This document shows, in pieces, positions 25,426-35,389 of a stretch of 41,409 nucleotides of DNA (positions are counted from its first letter, which is position 1; each line of letters opens with the position of its first letter). Location: assembly GCA_018884025.1 (NCBI GenBank), contig JAHLFB010000139.1:1-41409 (forward strand), read 5' to 3'. This stretch comes from Candidatus Phocaeicola faecipullorum (GTDB taxonomy: Bacteria > Bacteroidota > Bacteroidia > Bacteroidales > Bacteroidaceae). The notes under the pieces were generated by a model. The model had not been told where the DNA came from. It worked only from the letters and a program-made list of their open reading frames with translations, and searched no databases. The translations under genes and the position numbers were made by a program.

Positions 25426-26325
25426 TTATACAAGGTGAGAAATAAGTTCTTCACGGTCGCCTGCAAGAAGGTCGATTACAGGAACTTCAACCATAGTATA
25501 ACATCCTGGCTGCTGACGCATTGAAGCACGGGCTACACAAACCAATACCTGTGCTGTAAGTGCCGGATTGTTTATCTTCATGTCGAACTCGAACAACTGA
25601 TTGTGTGTCTTGCCGGAAACACCTTTACGTACAAGGTTCACACCGTGACCGACATCATTAAGGTCGTCAACACATGGTACCTGTATAACGTGTGTTTCGT
25701 CGTTTACGAAGTATGCGTCCGACTTGATTGCAGCCTCAACAGTCTTGAAATCGGCTCCTTCTTCAAGTTCTACATATACCATACGGCGGTGAATACCTGT
25801 TCCTACAGGGATAGTCATTGACAAAGCATCCTTTACACCTGCAATGGCACGTACCGCAACAGAGTGTCCCATACTGCGTCCCGGACCGAAGTTGGTATAT
25901 GTGATACCTTTTGGAGCAATGGCTTCAAGAAGTGTACGTACTACTGAATCGCTTCCCGGATCCCAACCAGCGGCAATGATTGAAACAGCATTGTGTGCCT
26001 TTGCTGTTTCGCCCAGTGTACGGCGCAAAGATGTAATCTGTGTGTGGATATCAAAACTGTCAACAGTATTTATTCCGAGTGCAAGAATTTCTTTCGCATA
26101 CTTTTCAACACTGCGTGTAGGAGTGGCAAGAATAGCGACATCTACTCCTTCAAGTTCCTTAATATCCTTAACAACCTTGTATGGAGCAAGTTCTGCTGGT
26201 TTGTCTGCGTCGCCGTTACGACGAACTACACCTGCTATTTCAAAATCTGAAGCTGCCTCAAGAGCTTCGATTGCAAACTTTCCGATATTTCCGTAACCTA
26301 CTACGGCTGCTCTAATCTTTTTCAT
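25426..26325 (-). CDS. ddh: meso-Diaminopimelate D-dehydrogenase
   Basis: A 299-residue NADPH-dependent enzyme that makes meso-diaminopimelate in one step from tetrahydrodipicolinate and ammonia (EC 1.4.1.16), for lysine and peptidoglycan. The N-terminus MKKIRAAVVGYGNIGKFAIEAL is the Rossmann nucleotide-binding motif. The blocks AAGWDPGSDSVVRTLLEAIAPKG, THVIQVPCVDDLNDVGHGV and the C-terminal ARASMRQQPGCYTMVEVPVID are characteristic of Ddh. The start was set at the Met just before the Rossmann motif; the open frame extends 22 codons upstream without recognisable sequence. dapF and dapL of the aminotransferase route lie 11 kb away. Confidence 0.93.
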   Translation of the reverse strand: MKKIRAAVVGYGNIGKFAIEALEAASDFEIAGVVRRNGDADKPAELAPYKVVKDIKELEGVDVAILATPTRSVEKYAKEILALGINTVDSFDIHTQITSLRRTLGETAKAHNAVSIIAAGWDPGSDSVVRTLLEAIAPKGITYTNFGPGRSMGHSVAVRAIAGVKDALSMTIPVGTGIHRRMVYVELEEGADFKTVEAAIKSDAYFVNDETHVIQVPCVDDLNDVGHGVNLVRKGVSGKTHNQLFEFDMKINNPALTAQVLVCVARASMRQQPGCYTMVEVPVIDLLAGDREELISHLV

Positions 26326-26398
26326 AATCTTATTGGTGTTTAATTGTTTATTCTTATTTATATTTGCCATCAATAATGGTCTTATCATCATGGCGATG

Positions 26399-26406
26399 CA
26401 AAATTA
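26399..26406 (-). promoter_or_regulatory. Possible -7 box for ddh
   Basis: Minus-strand TAATTTTG fits TAnnTTTG and would start transcription about 65 nt before the ddh ATG. No good -33 box was found at the usual distance. Confidence 0.35.
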
Positions 26407-26478
26407 AGAAATTAGAATTGTTCTAAAGAGAAAAAAAAGGACGTTTTTTGAAATATTTCGCACACAACTTACGATTTA

Positions 26479-26486
26479 TAACTTTG
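26479..26486 (+). promoter_or_regulatory. Probable -7 box for ruvA
   Basis: TAACTTTG fits TAnnTTTG and lies 43 bp before the ruvA ATG. A TTTC at 26456-26459 sits at about the right distance for a weak -33 box. It is divergent from the ddh promoter in the same 200-bp gap. Confidence 0.45.
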
Positions 26487-26529
26487 ATATAGTTATTTTT
26501 GCCATTAAATTATAATTTATAAGAAAAAT

Positions 26530-27129
26530 ATGATTGAATATATAAAAGGTAAACTTGATGATATCACTCCTACCATGGCGGTAGTTGACTGTAACGGAGT
26601 GGGATACGGTATAAACATTTCGCTGAACACATTCTCAGCCATACAGGGAAAGACAGACGTGAAACTATATATATATGAGGCTATAAGGGAAGACGCATAT
26701 GTTCTCTACGGATTTTCCACAAAGCAGGAAAGAGAACTCTTCCTGATGCTGATTACTGTGTCCGGCATAGGAGGAAACACGGCAAGGATGATACTGTCGG
26801 CACTCAGCCCGATGGAGCTGTGCAACGTGATAAGCAGCGGAAACGAAAAGCTGCTGAAAATGGTGAAGGGCATAGGTCTGAAAACAGCGCAGAGAATAAT
26901 AGTAGAACTGAAAGACAAGATACAGAACATAGGCGTAGAAAGCGCCGGAAGCACAACTACACCTATATCAAATGCCAATTCTGAAATATATGAGGAGGCT
27001 GTAGCCGCCCTCACTATGTTGGGATTTGCACAGGCTCCGTCGCAAAAAGTGGTAGGACAGATTCTTCACGAGGAGCCAGACGCACCCGTACAGAAGGTTA
27101 TAAAAATAGCTCTTACAAGACTGAGATAA
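26530..27129 (+). CDS. ruvA: Holliday junction branch migration protein RuvA
   Basis: A 199-residue DNA-binding subunit that holds the Holliday junction and loads the RuvB motor in recombination repair. Domain I (about 1-62) begins [28 protein letters not shown]. Domain II contains the helix-hairpin-helix motifs [18 protein letters not shown] and [25 protein letters not shown]. After a variable linker, domain III ends with [13 protein letters not shown] and [14 protein letters not shown], the RuvB-contact helices. Length is normal. It converges with glmS, only 10 bp apart, and no terminator is visible between them. Confidence 0.96.
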   Translation: MIEYIKGKLDDITPTMAVVDCNGVGYGINISLNTFSAIQGKTDVKLYIYEAIREDAYVLYGFSTKQERELFLMLITVSGIGGNTARMILSALSPMELCNVISSGNEKLLKMVKGIGLKTAQRIIVELKDKIQNIGVESAGSTTTPISNANSEIYEEAVAALTMLGFAQAPSQKVVGQILHEEPDAPVQKVIKIALTRLR

Positions 27130-27139
27130 GCATCCTGAG

Positions 27140-28984
27140 TTACTCTACAGTAACTGATTTTGCAAGATTTCGTGGACGGTCAACATCGAGTCCGCGGCAT
27201 ACGGCTATGTGGTATGCCATGAGCTGCAGTGGAATAGATGTTACCAGGGCGTCAAGACATTCGGGTACTGCCGGTACCTGAATGCTGAAATCGGCAAGAG
27301 AGCTGATTACAGTATCGCCTTCGGTAACTACGGCCACTACCCTTCCGCCGCGTGCCTTGATTTCCTGTACATTGCTCAGTACCTTATCGTAAAGCGGAGA
27401 ACGTGTGGCTATTACCACTACCGGCATATCCGCGTCAATAAGGGCTATGGGACCGTGTTTCATTTCGGCGGCAGGATAACCCTCGGCATGTATATATGAT
27501 ATTTCCTTTAGCTTCAGAGCGCCTTCAAGCGCTATAGGGAATGAATATCCGCGTCCGAGATAAATGAAATTGCGCGCATAGGTAAACATACGCGACATTC
27601 CTGCTATATAATCATTCTGCTTCAATACCTGACGCATCTTGTCGGGAATGGCATCGAGCGACGCGACGGTACTGGTATATTCTTCGGACGATATCGTGCC
27701 TGTCTCTTTAGCTAGCGAGAGAGCGAACATAAGAAGTACGGCCACCTGTCCGGTAAAGGCTTTGGTTGACGCCACACCTATCTCCGGACCCACATGTATG
27801 TATGAGCCCGCATCAGTGGCACGGGCGATGGACGAGCCTACGACATTGCATATGCCGTAAACAAATGCTCCACGGCTGTGTGCCAGTTCGATGGCTGCAA
27901 GTGTATCGGCTGTCTCACCGCTTTGGGAGATGGCTATCACTACATCCGACGGTGATATAACGGGATTACGGTAACGAAACTCCGAAGCATATTCCACTTC
28001 CACCGGGATGCGGCACATGGTTTCAATCAGCTGTTTCCCTATCAGGCCGGCATGCCATGATGTTCCACATGCCACAATGACGAAACGGCTGGCACTGACA
28101 AACCTCTCCCTATGTTCGTTTACGGCAGAAAGAACCACTGAACAGGTATCGGCATTCAGGCGCCCGCGCATGCAGTCGGCTATACATTCCGGCTGGTCGA
28201 ATATCTCCTTTATCATGAAATGTGGATATCCGCCTTTCTGCAACTGACCGATATTCATGGCTATTGTCTGTGCCTCATGGGAGCATTCTACATTGTCAAG
28301 ATTGACTATCCTTACCTGCTCACCGCTTCGTAATACTGCTATTTCTCCGTCTGAAAGATATATCACCTTGTTGGTATATTCCACCATCGGGGTGGCATCC
28401 GACGCCAGGAAATACTCGTCATCGCCTATTCCTACCACCAAAGGGCTGCTCTTGCGTGCCGCGATAATCACATCAGGGTTATCTCTGTCAACAACGGCAA
28501 TCGCATATGCTCCTATCACTTCTTTCAAAGCCAGCTGAACAGCCGTCAGAAGATCAAGACTGCCTTCTGTCTGGATATAGTCTATAAGCTGCACCAGCAC
28601 CTCTGTGTCGGTACTGCTGCTGAATACATATCCTTTGTCTGCGAGTTTCTGTTTCAGTATGGCATAATTCTCTATTATACCGTTATGAACAAGAGCCAGA
28701 CGTCCGTCCATAGATGTATGCGGGTGCGAATTGACTGTACTTGGCTCACCATGTGTAGCCCATCTGGTATGAGCTATACCTGTAGAGGCCGACGTATCTT
28801 TACCTGCGACAACACGTTCCAAATCGGCTACTTTACCAACTGATTTATAAACTTTCATATCTCCGGGAGCACTCACCAGCGCGACTCCCGCACTGTCATA
28901 TCCCCTATACTCCAACTTACGGAGTCCCTCAACAAGAACAGGCCAAGCCTGCCGCTTGCCTATATATCCTACGATTCCACACAT
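27140..28984 (-). CDS. glmS: Glutamine-fructose-6-phosphate aminotransferase (isomerizing)
   Basis: A 614-residue cytoplasmic enzyme that makes glucosamine-6-phosphate from fructose-6-phosphate and glutamine, the first step to UDP-GlcNAc. The start at MCGIVGYIG puts the nucleophile at Cys2 after Met removal; a longer open frame exists (to 29041) but would bury this Cys. The N-terminal class II amidotransferase domain has TRWATHG and HNGIIENY. Two SIS domains follow with SQSGETADTLAAIE and EGALKLKEISYIHAEGYPAAEMKHGPIALID. The C-terminus is DVDRPRNLAKSVTVE. No leader ribozyme sequence is recognisable in the short 5' region. Confidence 0.96.
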   Translation of the reverse strand: MCGIVGYIGKRQAWPVLVEGLRKLEYRGYDSAGVALVSAPGDMKVYKSVGKVADLERVVAGKDTSASTGIAHTRWATHGEPSTVNSHPHTSMDGRLALVHNGIIENYAILKQKLADKGYVFSSSTDTEVLVQLIDYIQTEGSLDLLTAVQLALKEVIGAYAIAVVDRDNPDVIIAARKSSPLVVGIGDDEYFLASDATPMVEYTNKVIYLSDGEIAVLRSGEQVRIVNLDNVECSHEAQTIAMNIGQLQKGGYPHFMIKEIFDQPECIADCMRGRLNADTCSVVLSAVNEHRERFVSASRFVIVACGTSWHAGLIGKQLIETMCRIPVEVEYASEFRYRNPVISPSDVVIAISQSGETADTLAAIELAHSRGAFVYGICNVVGSSIARATDAGSYIHVGPEIGVASTKAFTGQVAVLLMFALSLAKETGTISSEEYTSTVASLDAIPDKMRQVLKQNDYIAGMSRMFTYARNFIYLGRGYSFPIALEGALKLKEISYIHAEGYPAAEMKHGPIALIDADMPVVVIATRSPLYDKVLSNVQEIKARGGRVVAVVTEGDTVISSLADFSIQVPAVPECLDALVTSIPLQLMAYHIAVCRGLDVDRPRNLAKSVTVE

Positions 28985-29010
28985 ATTTATATACTTGTTT
29001 TCATTCGGCA

Positions 29011-29018
29011 CAAAAATA
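29011..29018 (-). promoter_or_regulatory. Possible -7 box for glmS
   Basis: Minus-strand TATTTTTG fits TAnnTTTG, about 27 bp before the glmS start. The 29042-29294 gap further upstream is AT-rich and otherwise carries only the gltB promoter. Confidence 0.35.
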
Positions 29019-29230
29019 AATATTTTCATACCAAAGAACATGTTCTATAATATAAAAAATTGGAAAAGTAGAAAAACATAGTTTTAATTCATAACCTAAA
29101 ATAATATATTTAATTTCAATCTAAAACCAATACACACCTATCAAATATCTTATTGTAAGCATTCTTTATAGCTCACTATTTTTTTTTTCAGAAAAAGGAC
29201 AAAAACGGATTCACAAATTTCATAAATAAA

Positions 29231-29238
29231 TACTTTTG
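29231..29238 (+). promoter_or_regulatory. Probable -7 box for the gltB cluster
   Basis: TACTTTTG fits TAnnTTTG and lies 57 bp before the gltB ATG. No TTTG -33 element is present at 19-21 bp. This is the only good promoter candidate seen in front of the plus-strand amino-acid genes. Confidence 0.5.
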
Positions 29239-29294
29239 CAGTACAAAATAATACAAACAAACGAGATTTAAATACATAAAGAAACCAAAACACA

Positions 29295-32200
29295 ATGAAA
29301 GAGAATCATTTTATCAGAAGAAATGCCCAGCAGGGATTATATAGCCCTGAAAATGAGCATGACGCTTGCGGTGTGGGAATGATAGTAAACCTTCACGGCG
29401 CAAAATCGCACGAACTGATAGACTCAGCCCTGAAAGTGTTGGAAAACATGAAACATCGTGGAGCAGAAGGTGCTGACAGTAAAACCGGTGATGGTGCGGG
29501 TATCATGATTCAGATACCGCATGAATTCATCCTGCTGCAGGGAATACCTGTTCCTGAAAAAGGTAAATATGGCACAGGGTTAGTTTTCATGCCACGCGAC
29601 AAGGATGTGCAACAGAACATTATGAGCGTGATGATAGAAGAAATAGAACGGGAGAACATGACTCTTATGCACGTTCGTTCAGTACCGGTAAATTCTTCTA
29701 TCCTGGGCAAAGATGCGCAAGCTACAGAACCGGATGTGAAACAGATTTTCGTAACAGCCGGAACAGACGAAACGGAACTTGAGAAAAAGCTATATATAAT
29801 AAGGAAAAAGATTGAAAACAGGATACAACACAAAGACTTCTATATAGTATCACTGTCGAGCAAGAACATGGTTTACAAAGGAATGCTCACATCAACCCAA
29901 CTGAGAGGGTATTATACTGATTTGACGCAACCTTATTTTACCAGCGCGCTGGCATTGGTACATTCACGCTTCAGTACGAATACATTTCCTACATGGAGCC
30001 TGGCACAACCGTTCCGCATGATGGCACACAACGGCGAGATAAACACTATCCGTGGAAACAGGGCATGGATGGAGGCCAGGGAAAGCGTATTGTCGTCTGA
30101 GAAACTTGGAGATATCTCACAAATACGTCCTATAATACAGCCGGGAATGAGCGACAGTGCCTCTATGGACAATGTATTGGAATTTTTCGTAATGTCAGGA
30201 CTTAGTCTGCCACATGCACTGGCCATGATGGTGCCTGAATCAATTAACGAAAAAAATCCTATCAGCCAGAAACTGAAAGATTTCTATGAATATCACTCAA
30301 TACTGATGGAACCGTGGGACGGACCTGCCGCTCTCCTCTTCAGCGACGGAAGATATGCAGGAGGTATGTTGGACCGCAACGGTCTGCGTCCAGCAAGGTG
30401 GCTGGTAACGAAAAGTGGTACAATGGTAGTGGCGAGCGAAACCGGTACAATAAGTTTCAACCCTGACGAAATAGAGGCAAAAGGACGTCTTGAACCAGGA
30501 AAGATACTGCTTATAGACACGCAGGAAGGCAAGATATTCTATGATAAAGAGGTAAAGGAAAATCTGGCGTCAGCTCTTCCATATACTGAATGGCTGGCAG
30601 CAAACAGAATAGAACTGGATACTCTCCGTAGCGGACGTAAAGTGGAAAACTCCGTTCCTGAAGCTGGAAGAAAACTCCGCATATTCGGATATACACGTGA
30701 AGATGTAGAACGTACTCTTACTCCTATGTGTGCTACAGGAGCTGAACCTACAGCATCAATGGGTAATGACACACCACTGGCAGTATTGAGCGAGAAGCCA
30801 CAGTCCGTGTTCAACTATTTCCGCCAACAGTTCGCACAGGTGACAAATCCGGCCATTGACCCTATACGTGAGGAATTGGTAATGTCGCTCACTGAATATA
30901 TAGGCGCAGTAGGCAGCGACATTTTAAATCCTAGCGCAAGCCACTGCAAAATGGTGAGACTACCGCATCCGGTACTGACCAACACTCAGCTTGATATTCT
31001 CTGTAATATACGTTACAAAGGATTCAGCACTGTAAAACTGAAAATGGTGTTCAAGGCAGAGGAAGGAGCTGAAGGATTAAGACAGGCTATAGAAAATCTT
31101 TGTAAAAGTGCTGAAGAAGCTGTTGACTCAGGAGCAAATTATATTGTTCTGTCCGACAGGGATGTTGACGCAGCACATGCCCCTGTACCGTCGTTAATTG
31201 CGGTAAGTGCCGTACATCATCACCTAATATCTGTACAGAAACGTGTACAGACCGCACTTATTGTGGAAAGCGGCGAAGCACGTGAGGTTATGCATGCGGC
31301 ATTATTGTTGGGTTACGGAGCAAGCGCACTATGCCCGTATATGGCTTTTGCCGTTATAGACGGACTGGTAAAAAAAGGCGACGTACAGCTTGACTACAAC
31401 ACTGCCGAAAAGAATTATATCAAAGCTCTTTGCAAGGGACTTTACAAAGTCATGAGCAAGATGGGTATAAGTACGATACGTTCTTATCGTGGCGCGAAAT
31501 TATTTGAAGCTGTCGGACTGGATTCCGAAGTTATGAAAAGGTATTTCGGTACGGATGTATCAACTATAGGAGGAGCAGGCCTTAAAGATATAGCCAACGA
31601 TTACTTGAGATTCCACCGTTCTGGAATTGCCATATCAGAAGACGAGTCGAAGTCAATCCTTGAAAACATAGGTATGTTCTCTTACAGGAAAGACGGAGAA
31701 AAGCACGCATGGAACCCTGATACTATAAGCCTGCTGCAACTGGCTACCAGAACAGGCAGCTACAAGAAATTCAAGGAATTCACACATAAGGCCGACGAGA
31801 AGGAAAGTCCTATATTTATCCGCGACTTCTTCAGTTTCAGGAAAAACCCTATAAGCATTGACCAGGTAGAGCCTGTAGAAGAGATAGTTAAACATTTTGT
31901 AACGGGTGCCATGTCGTTCGGAGCTATCAGCAAGGAGGCACACGAAGCACTGGCATTGGCCATGAACAGTCTTGGCACACGAAGTAATACGGGTGAAGGA
32001 GGAGAAGACAGTTCACGTTTTTCTTCTGTTTACCACTCCGACAAAGACAATGAGGACATAAGTCTCTGTAGCAAGACTAAGCAGATAGCTTCAGGACGTT
32101 TCGGCGTCACTACTGAATATCTGATAAACGCAGAGGAGATACAGATTAAGGTGGCTCAAGGAGCTAAACCGGGTGAAGGAGGACAATTGCCAGGTTTTAA

Positions 32201-33815
32201 GGTGGACGAGGTTATTGCCCGCACCAGACATTCAATACCTGGTATATCGCTTATATCACCTCCGCCTCATCACGATATATATTCAATAGAAGACTTGGCA
32301 CAGCTTATCTTCGACCTGAAAAACGTAAACCCGCGCGCGGCAATAAGCGTAAAACTTGTAGCTGAAAGCGGAGTGGGAACCATAGCGGCCGGAGTGGCAA
32401 AGGCAAAGGCAGACCTTATAGTAATATCCGGAGCGGAAGGTGGCACGGGAGCATCGCCGGCATCTTCTATGCGATATGCCGGAATACCACCGGAAATAGG
32501 TCTGAGCGAAACACAACAGACACTGGTTCTTAACGGTCTGAGAGGACAGGTAAGACTACAAACCGACGGACAGTTGAAAACCGGACGTGATATAATAAGC
32601 ATGGCATTGCTGGGAGCCGAAGAATTTGCATTCGGAACTTCAGTCCTGATAGTATTAGGATGTGTAATGATGAGAAAATGCCATACCAACCTGTGTCCTG
32701 TAGGAGTAGCTACACAGGATGAAAGATTGCGCGAGCACTTCCGCGGACATTATAAATATGTAGTAAATTACTTCAGATTCCTTGCTGAAGAAGTAAGAGA
32801 ATATCTGGCAGAAATGGGATTTACCAGACTGGAAGATATTGTAGGACGTACAGACCTGATACAGGCTGACATAGCCGGACATACAGGAAAAATGAACGGA
32901 TTGGATTTCGGACGTATTCTTCATAAGATAGAAAACAGTGCAGATATTCACCATACGGCAGACAAGCCACTTGATTTGCTCGGAATAAAAGACAGGGCAA
33001 TGATATCGGCCGCAAAAGAAGCGCTGGACAACCGCAAACCAATAGAACTGGAATACACTATTGCCAATACAGACCGTTCAGCAGGAGCAATGCTTTCCGG
33101 TGAGGTGGCAAGAAGATACGGACATGCCGGTTTGCCTGACGGAACAATAAACGTAAAATTCAAAGGATCGGCAGGACAAAGTTTCGGAGCGTTCCTTACA
33201 TCCGGAATTACATTCCGTCTGGAAGGCGAGGCTAACGACTACGTTGGTAAAGGCCTGAGCGGCGGACGAATATGTCTGTTGCCTCCATCCGGCTCTGTAT
33301 TCGACGCTTCAAAAAATACTATAGCCGGCAATACACTGATGTATGGCGCAACAAAAGGCGAAGTATATATAAACGGACGTGTAGGCGAAAGATTTGCTGT
33401 CAGAAATTCCGGGGCGATTGCCGTAGTGGAAGGTGTAGGAGACCACTGTTGCGAATATATGACCGGAGGACGTGTAGTGGTATTGGGAGACACAGGACGT
33501 AACTTTGCTGCCGGAATGAGTGGCGGTATAGCTTACGTATGGGACCCGGAACACCGTTTCGATTATTTCTGCAATATGGAAATGGTGGAACTAAGCTTGC
33601 TCGAAGACTCTGCATCACGCAAAGAATTGAAAGAACTGATAGAAAAACACTGGAAGTTCACCGGTTCAAAACTGGCACGCACCATACTGGACGGCTGGCA
33701 AGAGCATATTGACGAGTTCATACAAGTAACTCCGATAGAATACAAGCGAGTGCTGGCTGAAGAACAGATGCGTAAACTACAACAGAAGATTGCGGAAGTA
33801 CAGAGAGACTATTGA
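29295..33815 (+). CDS. gltB: Glutamate synthase, large (alpha) subunit
   Basis: A 1506-residue subunit that, with GltD, makes two glutamates from glutamine and 2-oxoglutarate using NADPH. Cys25 (EHDACGVGM) is the amidotransferase nucleophile, exposed after removal of a 24-residue propeptide, as usual for GltB. The order is the class II glutaminase domain, central domain, FMN/2-oxoglutarate synthase barrel (SFGAISKEAHEALALAMN, KPGEGGQLPG, ISGAEGGTGASP) and C-terminal beta-helix (GEVYINGRVGERFAVRNSG). The 3Fe-4S ligands are in GCVMMRKCHTNLCPVG (C-x5-C-x4-C). Length and motifs are complete. First gene of a plus-strand cluster gltB-gltD-asnB. Confidence 0.97.
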   Translation: MKENHFIRRNAQQGLYSPENEHDACGVGMIVNLHGAKSHELIDSALKVLENMKHRGAEGADSKTGDGAGIMIQIPHEFILLQGIPVPEKGKYGTGLVFMPRDKDVQQNIMSVMIEEIERENMTLMHVRSVPVNSSILGKDAQATEPDVKQIFVTAGTDETELEKKLYIIRKKIENRIQHKDFYIVSLSSKNMVYKGMLTSTQLRGYYTDLTQPYFTSALALVHSRFSTNTFPTWSLAQPFRMMAHNGEINTIRGNRAWMEARESVLSSEKLGDISQIRPIIQPGMSDSASMDNVLEFFVMSGLSLPHALAMMVPESINEKNPISQKLKDFYEYHSILMEPWDGPAALLFSDGRYAGGMLDRNGLRPARWLVTKSGTMVVASETGTISFNPDEIEAKGRLEPGKILLIDTQEGKIFYDKEVKENLASALPYTEWLAANRIELDTLRSGRKVENSVPEAGRKLRIFGYTREDVERTLTPMCATGAEPTASMGNDTPLAVLSEKPQSVFNYFRQQFAQVTNPAIDPIREELVMSLTEYIGAVGSDILNPSASHCKMVRLPHPVLTNTQLDILCNIRYKGFSTVKLKMVFKAEEGAEGLRQAIENLCKSAEEAVDSGANYIVLSDRDVDAAHAPVPSLIAVSAVHHHLISVQKRVQTALIVESGEAREVMHAALLLGYGASALCPYMAFAVIDGLVKKGDVQLDYNTAEKNYIKALCKGLYKVMSKMGISTIRSYRGAKLFEAVGLDSEVMKRYFGTDVSTIGGAGLKDIANDYLRFHRSGIAISEDESKSILENIGMFSYRKDGEKHAWNPDTISLLQLATRTGSYKKFKEFTHKADEKESPIFIRDFFSFRKNPISIDQVEPVEEIVKHFVTGAMSFGAISKEAHEALALAMNSLGTRSNTGEGGEDSSRFSSVYHSDKDNEDISLCSKTKQIASGRFGVTTEYLINAEEIQIKVAQGAKPGEGGQLPGFKVDEVIARTRHSIPGISLISPPPHHDIYSIEDLAQLIFDLKNVNPRAAISVKLVAESGVGTIAAGVAKAKADLIVISGAEGGTGASPASSMRYAGIPPEIGLSETQQTLVLNGLRGQVRLQTDGQLKTGRDIISMALLGAEEFAFGTSVLIVLGCVMMRKCHTNLCPVGVATQDERLREHFRGHYKYVVNYFRFLAEEVREYLAEMGFTRLEDIVGRTDLIQADIAGHTGKMNGLDFGRILHKIENSADIHHTADKPLDLLGIKDRAMISAAKEALDNRKPIELEYTIANTDRSAGAMLSGEVARRYGHAGLPDGTINVKFKGSAGQSFGAFLTSGITFRLEGEANDYVGKGLSGGRICLLPPSGSVFDASKNTIAGNTLMYGATKGEVYINGRVGERFAVRNSGAIAVVEGVGDHCCEYMTGGRVVVLGDTGRNFAAGMSGGIAYVWDPEHRFDYFCNMEMVELSLLEDSASRKELKELIEKHWKFTGSKLARTILDGWQEHIDEFIQVTPIEYKRVLAEEQMRKLQQKIAEVQRDY

Positions 33816-33959
33816 TTGTTTAAAGAAGGTAAAGGAGATAAAGGAGGTAAAGAAGGTAGAGAAGATAAAGGTATTGAGCTTTACCTCCTGAAGTCCGGAT
33901 TTTTCGGACTGATACCTTCTATAATACTTTATAACTTTCTTAATTATTAACTGAATAAC
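33816..33959 (+). other. gltB-gltD spacer with purine-rich repeats and two stem-loops
   Basis: Positions 33825-33872 are almost only A and G with some T, built from near-repeats of AAGGTAAAGG/GGAGGTAAAG units. GGAGGTAAAG (33843-33852) pairs exactly with CTTTACCTCC (33879-33888). A second hairpin follows, AGTCCG (33892-33897) with CGGACT (33905-33910). The gap has no long U tract, so attenuation or mRNA processing between the two subunits is more likely than full termination. Confidence 0.5.
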
Positions 33960-35300
33960 ATGGGAAATCCTAAAGCATTTCTAAATATACCTCGACAAGA
34001 GGCCGGTTATCGTCCGGTACATGAACGTATAACCGATTACAGTGAAGTAGAACAGACACTGAACACAGGAGAACGCAAGCTGCAAGCCAGCAGATGTATG
34101 GACTGCGGAGTACCTTTTTGCCACTGGGCATGTCCTTTAGGCAACCGTCCTCCGGAATTTCAGGACGCGCTTTGTAAAGGAGACTGGCGCAAAGCATACG
34201 AAATATTAAGCATTACAAATGATTTTCCTGAATTTACAGGAAGAATCTGTCCTGCATTGTGTGAGAAATCATGCGTATTGAAACTAAGCATCGACTCGCC
34301 TGTCACCATCCGTGAAGACGAAGCCGCAATCATAGAAGCTGCATTCCGCGAAGGATATGTTATTCCTAAAAAATATGAAAGGAACGGCAAGAAAGTAGCT
34401 GTAATAGGTTCTGGTCCTGCAGGACTGGCAGCAGCAAACCAGTTAAACCGTCGCGGGTATGAAGTCACCGTATTCGAGCGTGACGAGATGGCTGGAGGCT
34501 TACTGAGATACGGAATACCGAACTTCAAACTTGGCAAAAACATCATAAACCGAAGACTCCAGATAATGGAAGATGAAGGCATAATCTTCAAGACAAACGA
34601 AAATATAGATTTGGAACACTTGCCTGAAGGATTTGATGCATACGCGATATGTACTGGAACCCCACAGGCACGTGATTTGAAAATACCGGGACGAGAACTC
34701 TCAGGAATACATTTCGCAATGGAAATACTGGCGCAGCAAAACAGAATATTAGCCGGACAAGACATCCCTGAGAAAGACAGGATATCAGCACGCGGCAAAC
34801 ATGTTCTGGTTATTGGCGGTGGTGACACAGGAAGCGACTGTATAGGAACTTCACACAGACAAGGAGCATTGGATGTTACTCAGATTGAAATAATGCCAAA
34901 ACCTCCTGTAGGATATAATCCTGCTACACCTTGGCCACAATGGCCGGTAGTACTGAAGACCAGTTCAAGCCACGAAGAAGGCTGTACAAGACGCTGGAGT
35001 TTAAATTCCAACAAATTCATAGGCAAGAACGGAAAGGTGACTGGTGTAGAAGTGGAAGAAGTGGAATGGATACCGGCCGCAGACGGAGGACGCCCCACTA
35101 TGAAACCTACCGGAAAGAAAGAAATAATCAAAGCCGACCTTGTACTACTGGCAATGGGATTTCTGAAGCCACAGCTTCCGGAACTGCCTAAGAATGCTGT
35201 AGTAGCAGGCGATGCGGCTACGGGTCCGTCGCTGGTAGTAAAATGTATTGCGGCAGGACGCAATGCGGCAAAAGAGATAGAAAAAATGTTTGATAATTAA
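33960..35300 (+). CDS. gltD: Glutamate synthase, small (beta) subunit
   Basis: A 446-residue subunit that takes electrons from NADPH and passes them through FAD and iron-sulfur centres to GltB. The N-terminal cluster-binding Cys are in CMDCGVPFCHWACPLGN and RICPALCEKSC. The FAD Rossmann motif is VIGSGPAGLAAANQLNRRG with VFERDEMAGGLLRYGIPNFKL. The NADPH motif is VIGGGDTGSDCIG. The C-terminal AGDAATGPSLVVKCIAAGRNAA is the second FAD contact. It follows gltB in the same direction, separated by a structured 144-bp spacer. Confidence 0.96.
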   Translation: MGNPKAFLNIPRQEAGYRPVHERITDYSEVEQTLNTGERKLQASRCMDCGVPFCHWACPLGNRPPEFQDALCKGDWRKAYEILSITNDFPEFTGRICPALCEKSCVLKLSIDSPVTIREDEAAIIEAAFREGYVIPKKYERNGKKVAVIGSGPAGLAAANQLNRRGYEVTVFERDEMAGGLLRYGIPNFKLGKNIINRRLQIMEDEGIIFKTNENIDLEHLPEGFDAYAICTGTPQARDLKIPGRELSGIHFAMEILAQQNRILAGQDIPEKDRISARGKHVLVIGGGDTGSDCIGTSHRQGALDVTQIEIMPKPPVGYNPATPWPQWPVVLKTSSSHEEGCTRRWSLNSNKFIGKNGKVTGVEVEEVEWIPAADGGRPTMKPTGKKEIIKADLVLLAMGFLKPQLPELPKNAVVAGDAATGPSLVVKCIAAGRNAAKEIEKMFDN

Positions 35301-35312
35301 TAATTAACAATG

Positions 35313-35373
35313 AAGAATTAATAATGAAAAATAACAGCATCTACCAGCTTTTAATTTTTAATTATTAATTCTT
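35313..35373. repeat. AT-rich hairpin repeat between gltD and asnB
   Basis: Arms at 35313-35334 and 35352-35373 pair at 20 of 22 positions around a 17-nt loop. The right arm carries the TTAATTATTAATTCTTAATT-type sequence also found before gltD (33938-33950), dapF (37118-37150) and dapL (38026-38046). No gene in the gap 35301-35389. Confidence 0.55.
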
Positions 35374-35389
35374 AATTAACTAGAAAACT

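Noticed and set aside
27129-27140. Terminator between convergent ruvA and glmS
   Set aside because: The gap is only 10 bp and no stem with a T run could be found.
29037-29046. Palindrome GAACATGTTC upstream of glmS
   Set aside because: Short, one copy, and no supporting evidence for a regulator; too likely by chance.
28985-29294. glmS leader ribozyme or riboswitch
   Set aside because: The 5' region is short and AT-rich, and lacks any recognisable glmS ribozyme core.
29448-29456. ATGAAACAT match to the operator box inside gltB
   Set aside because: Single copy within coding sequence, no second copy at 21 bp and no -7 box; chance match.
34160-34828. 222-residue open frame antisense to gltD
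   Set aside because: Shadow of a well-supported gene; no family resemblance and low-complexity composition.
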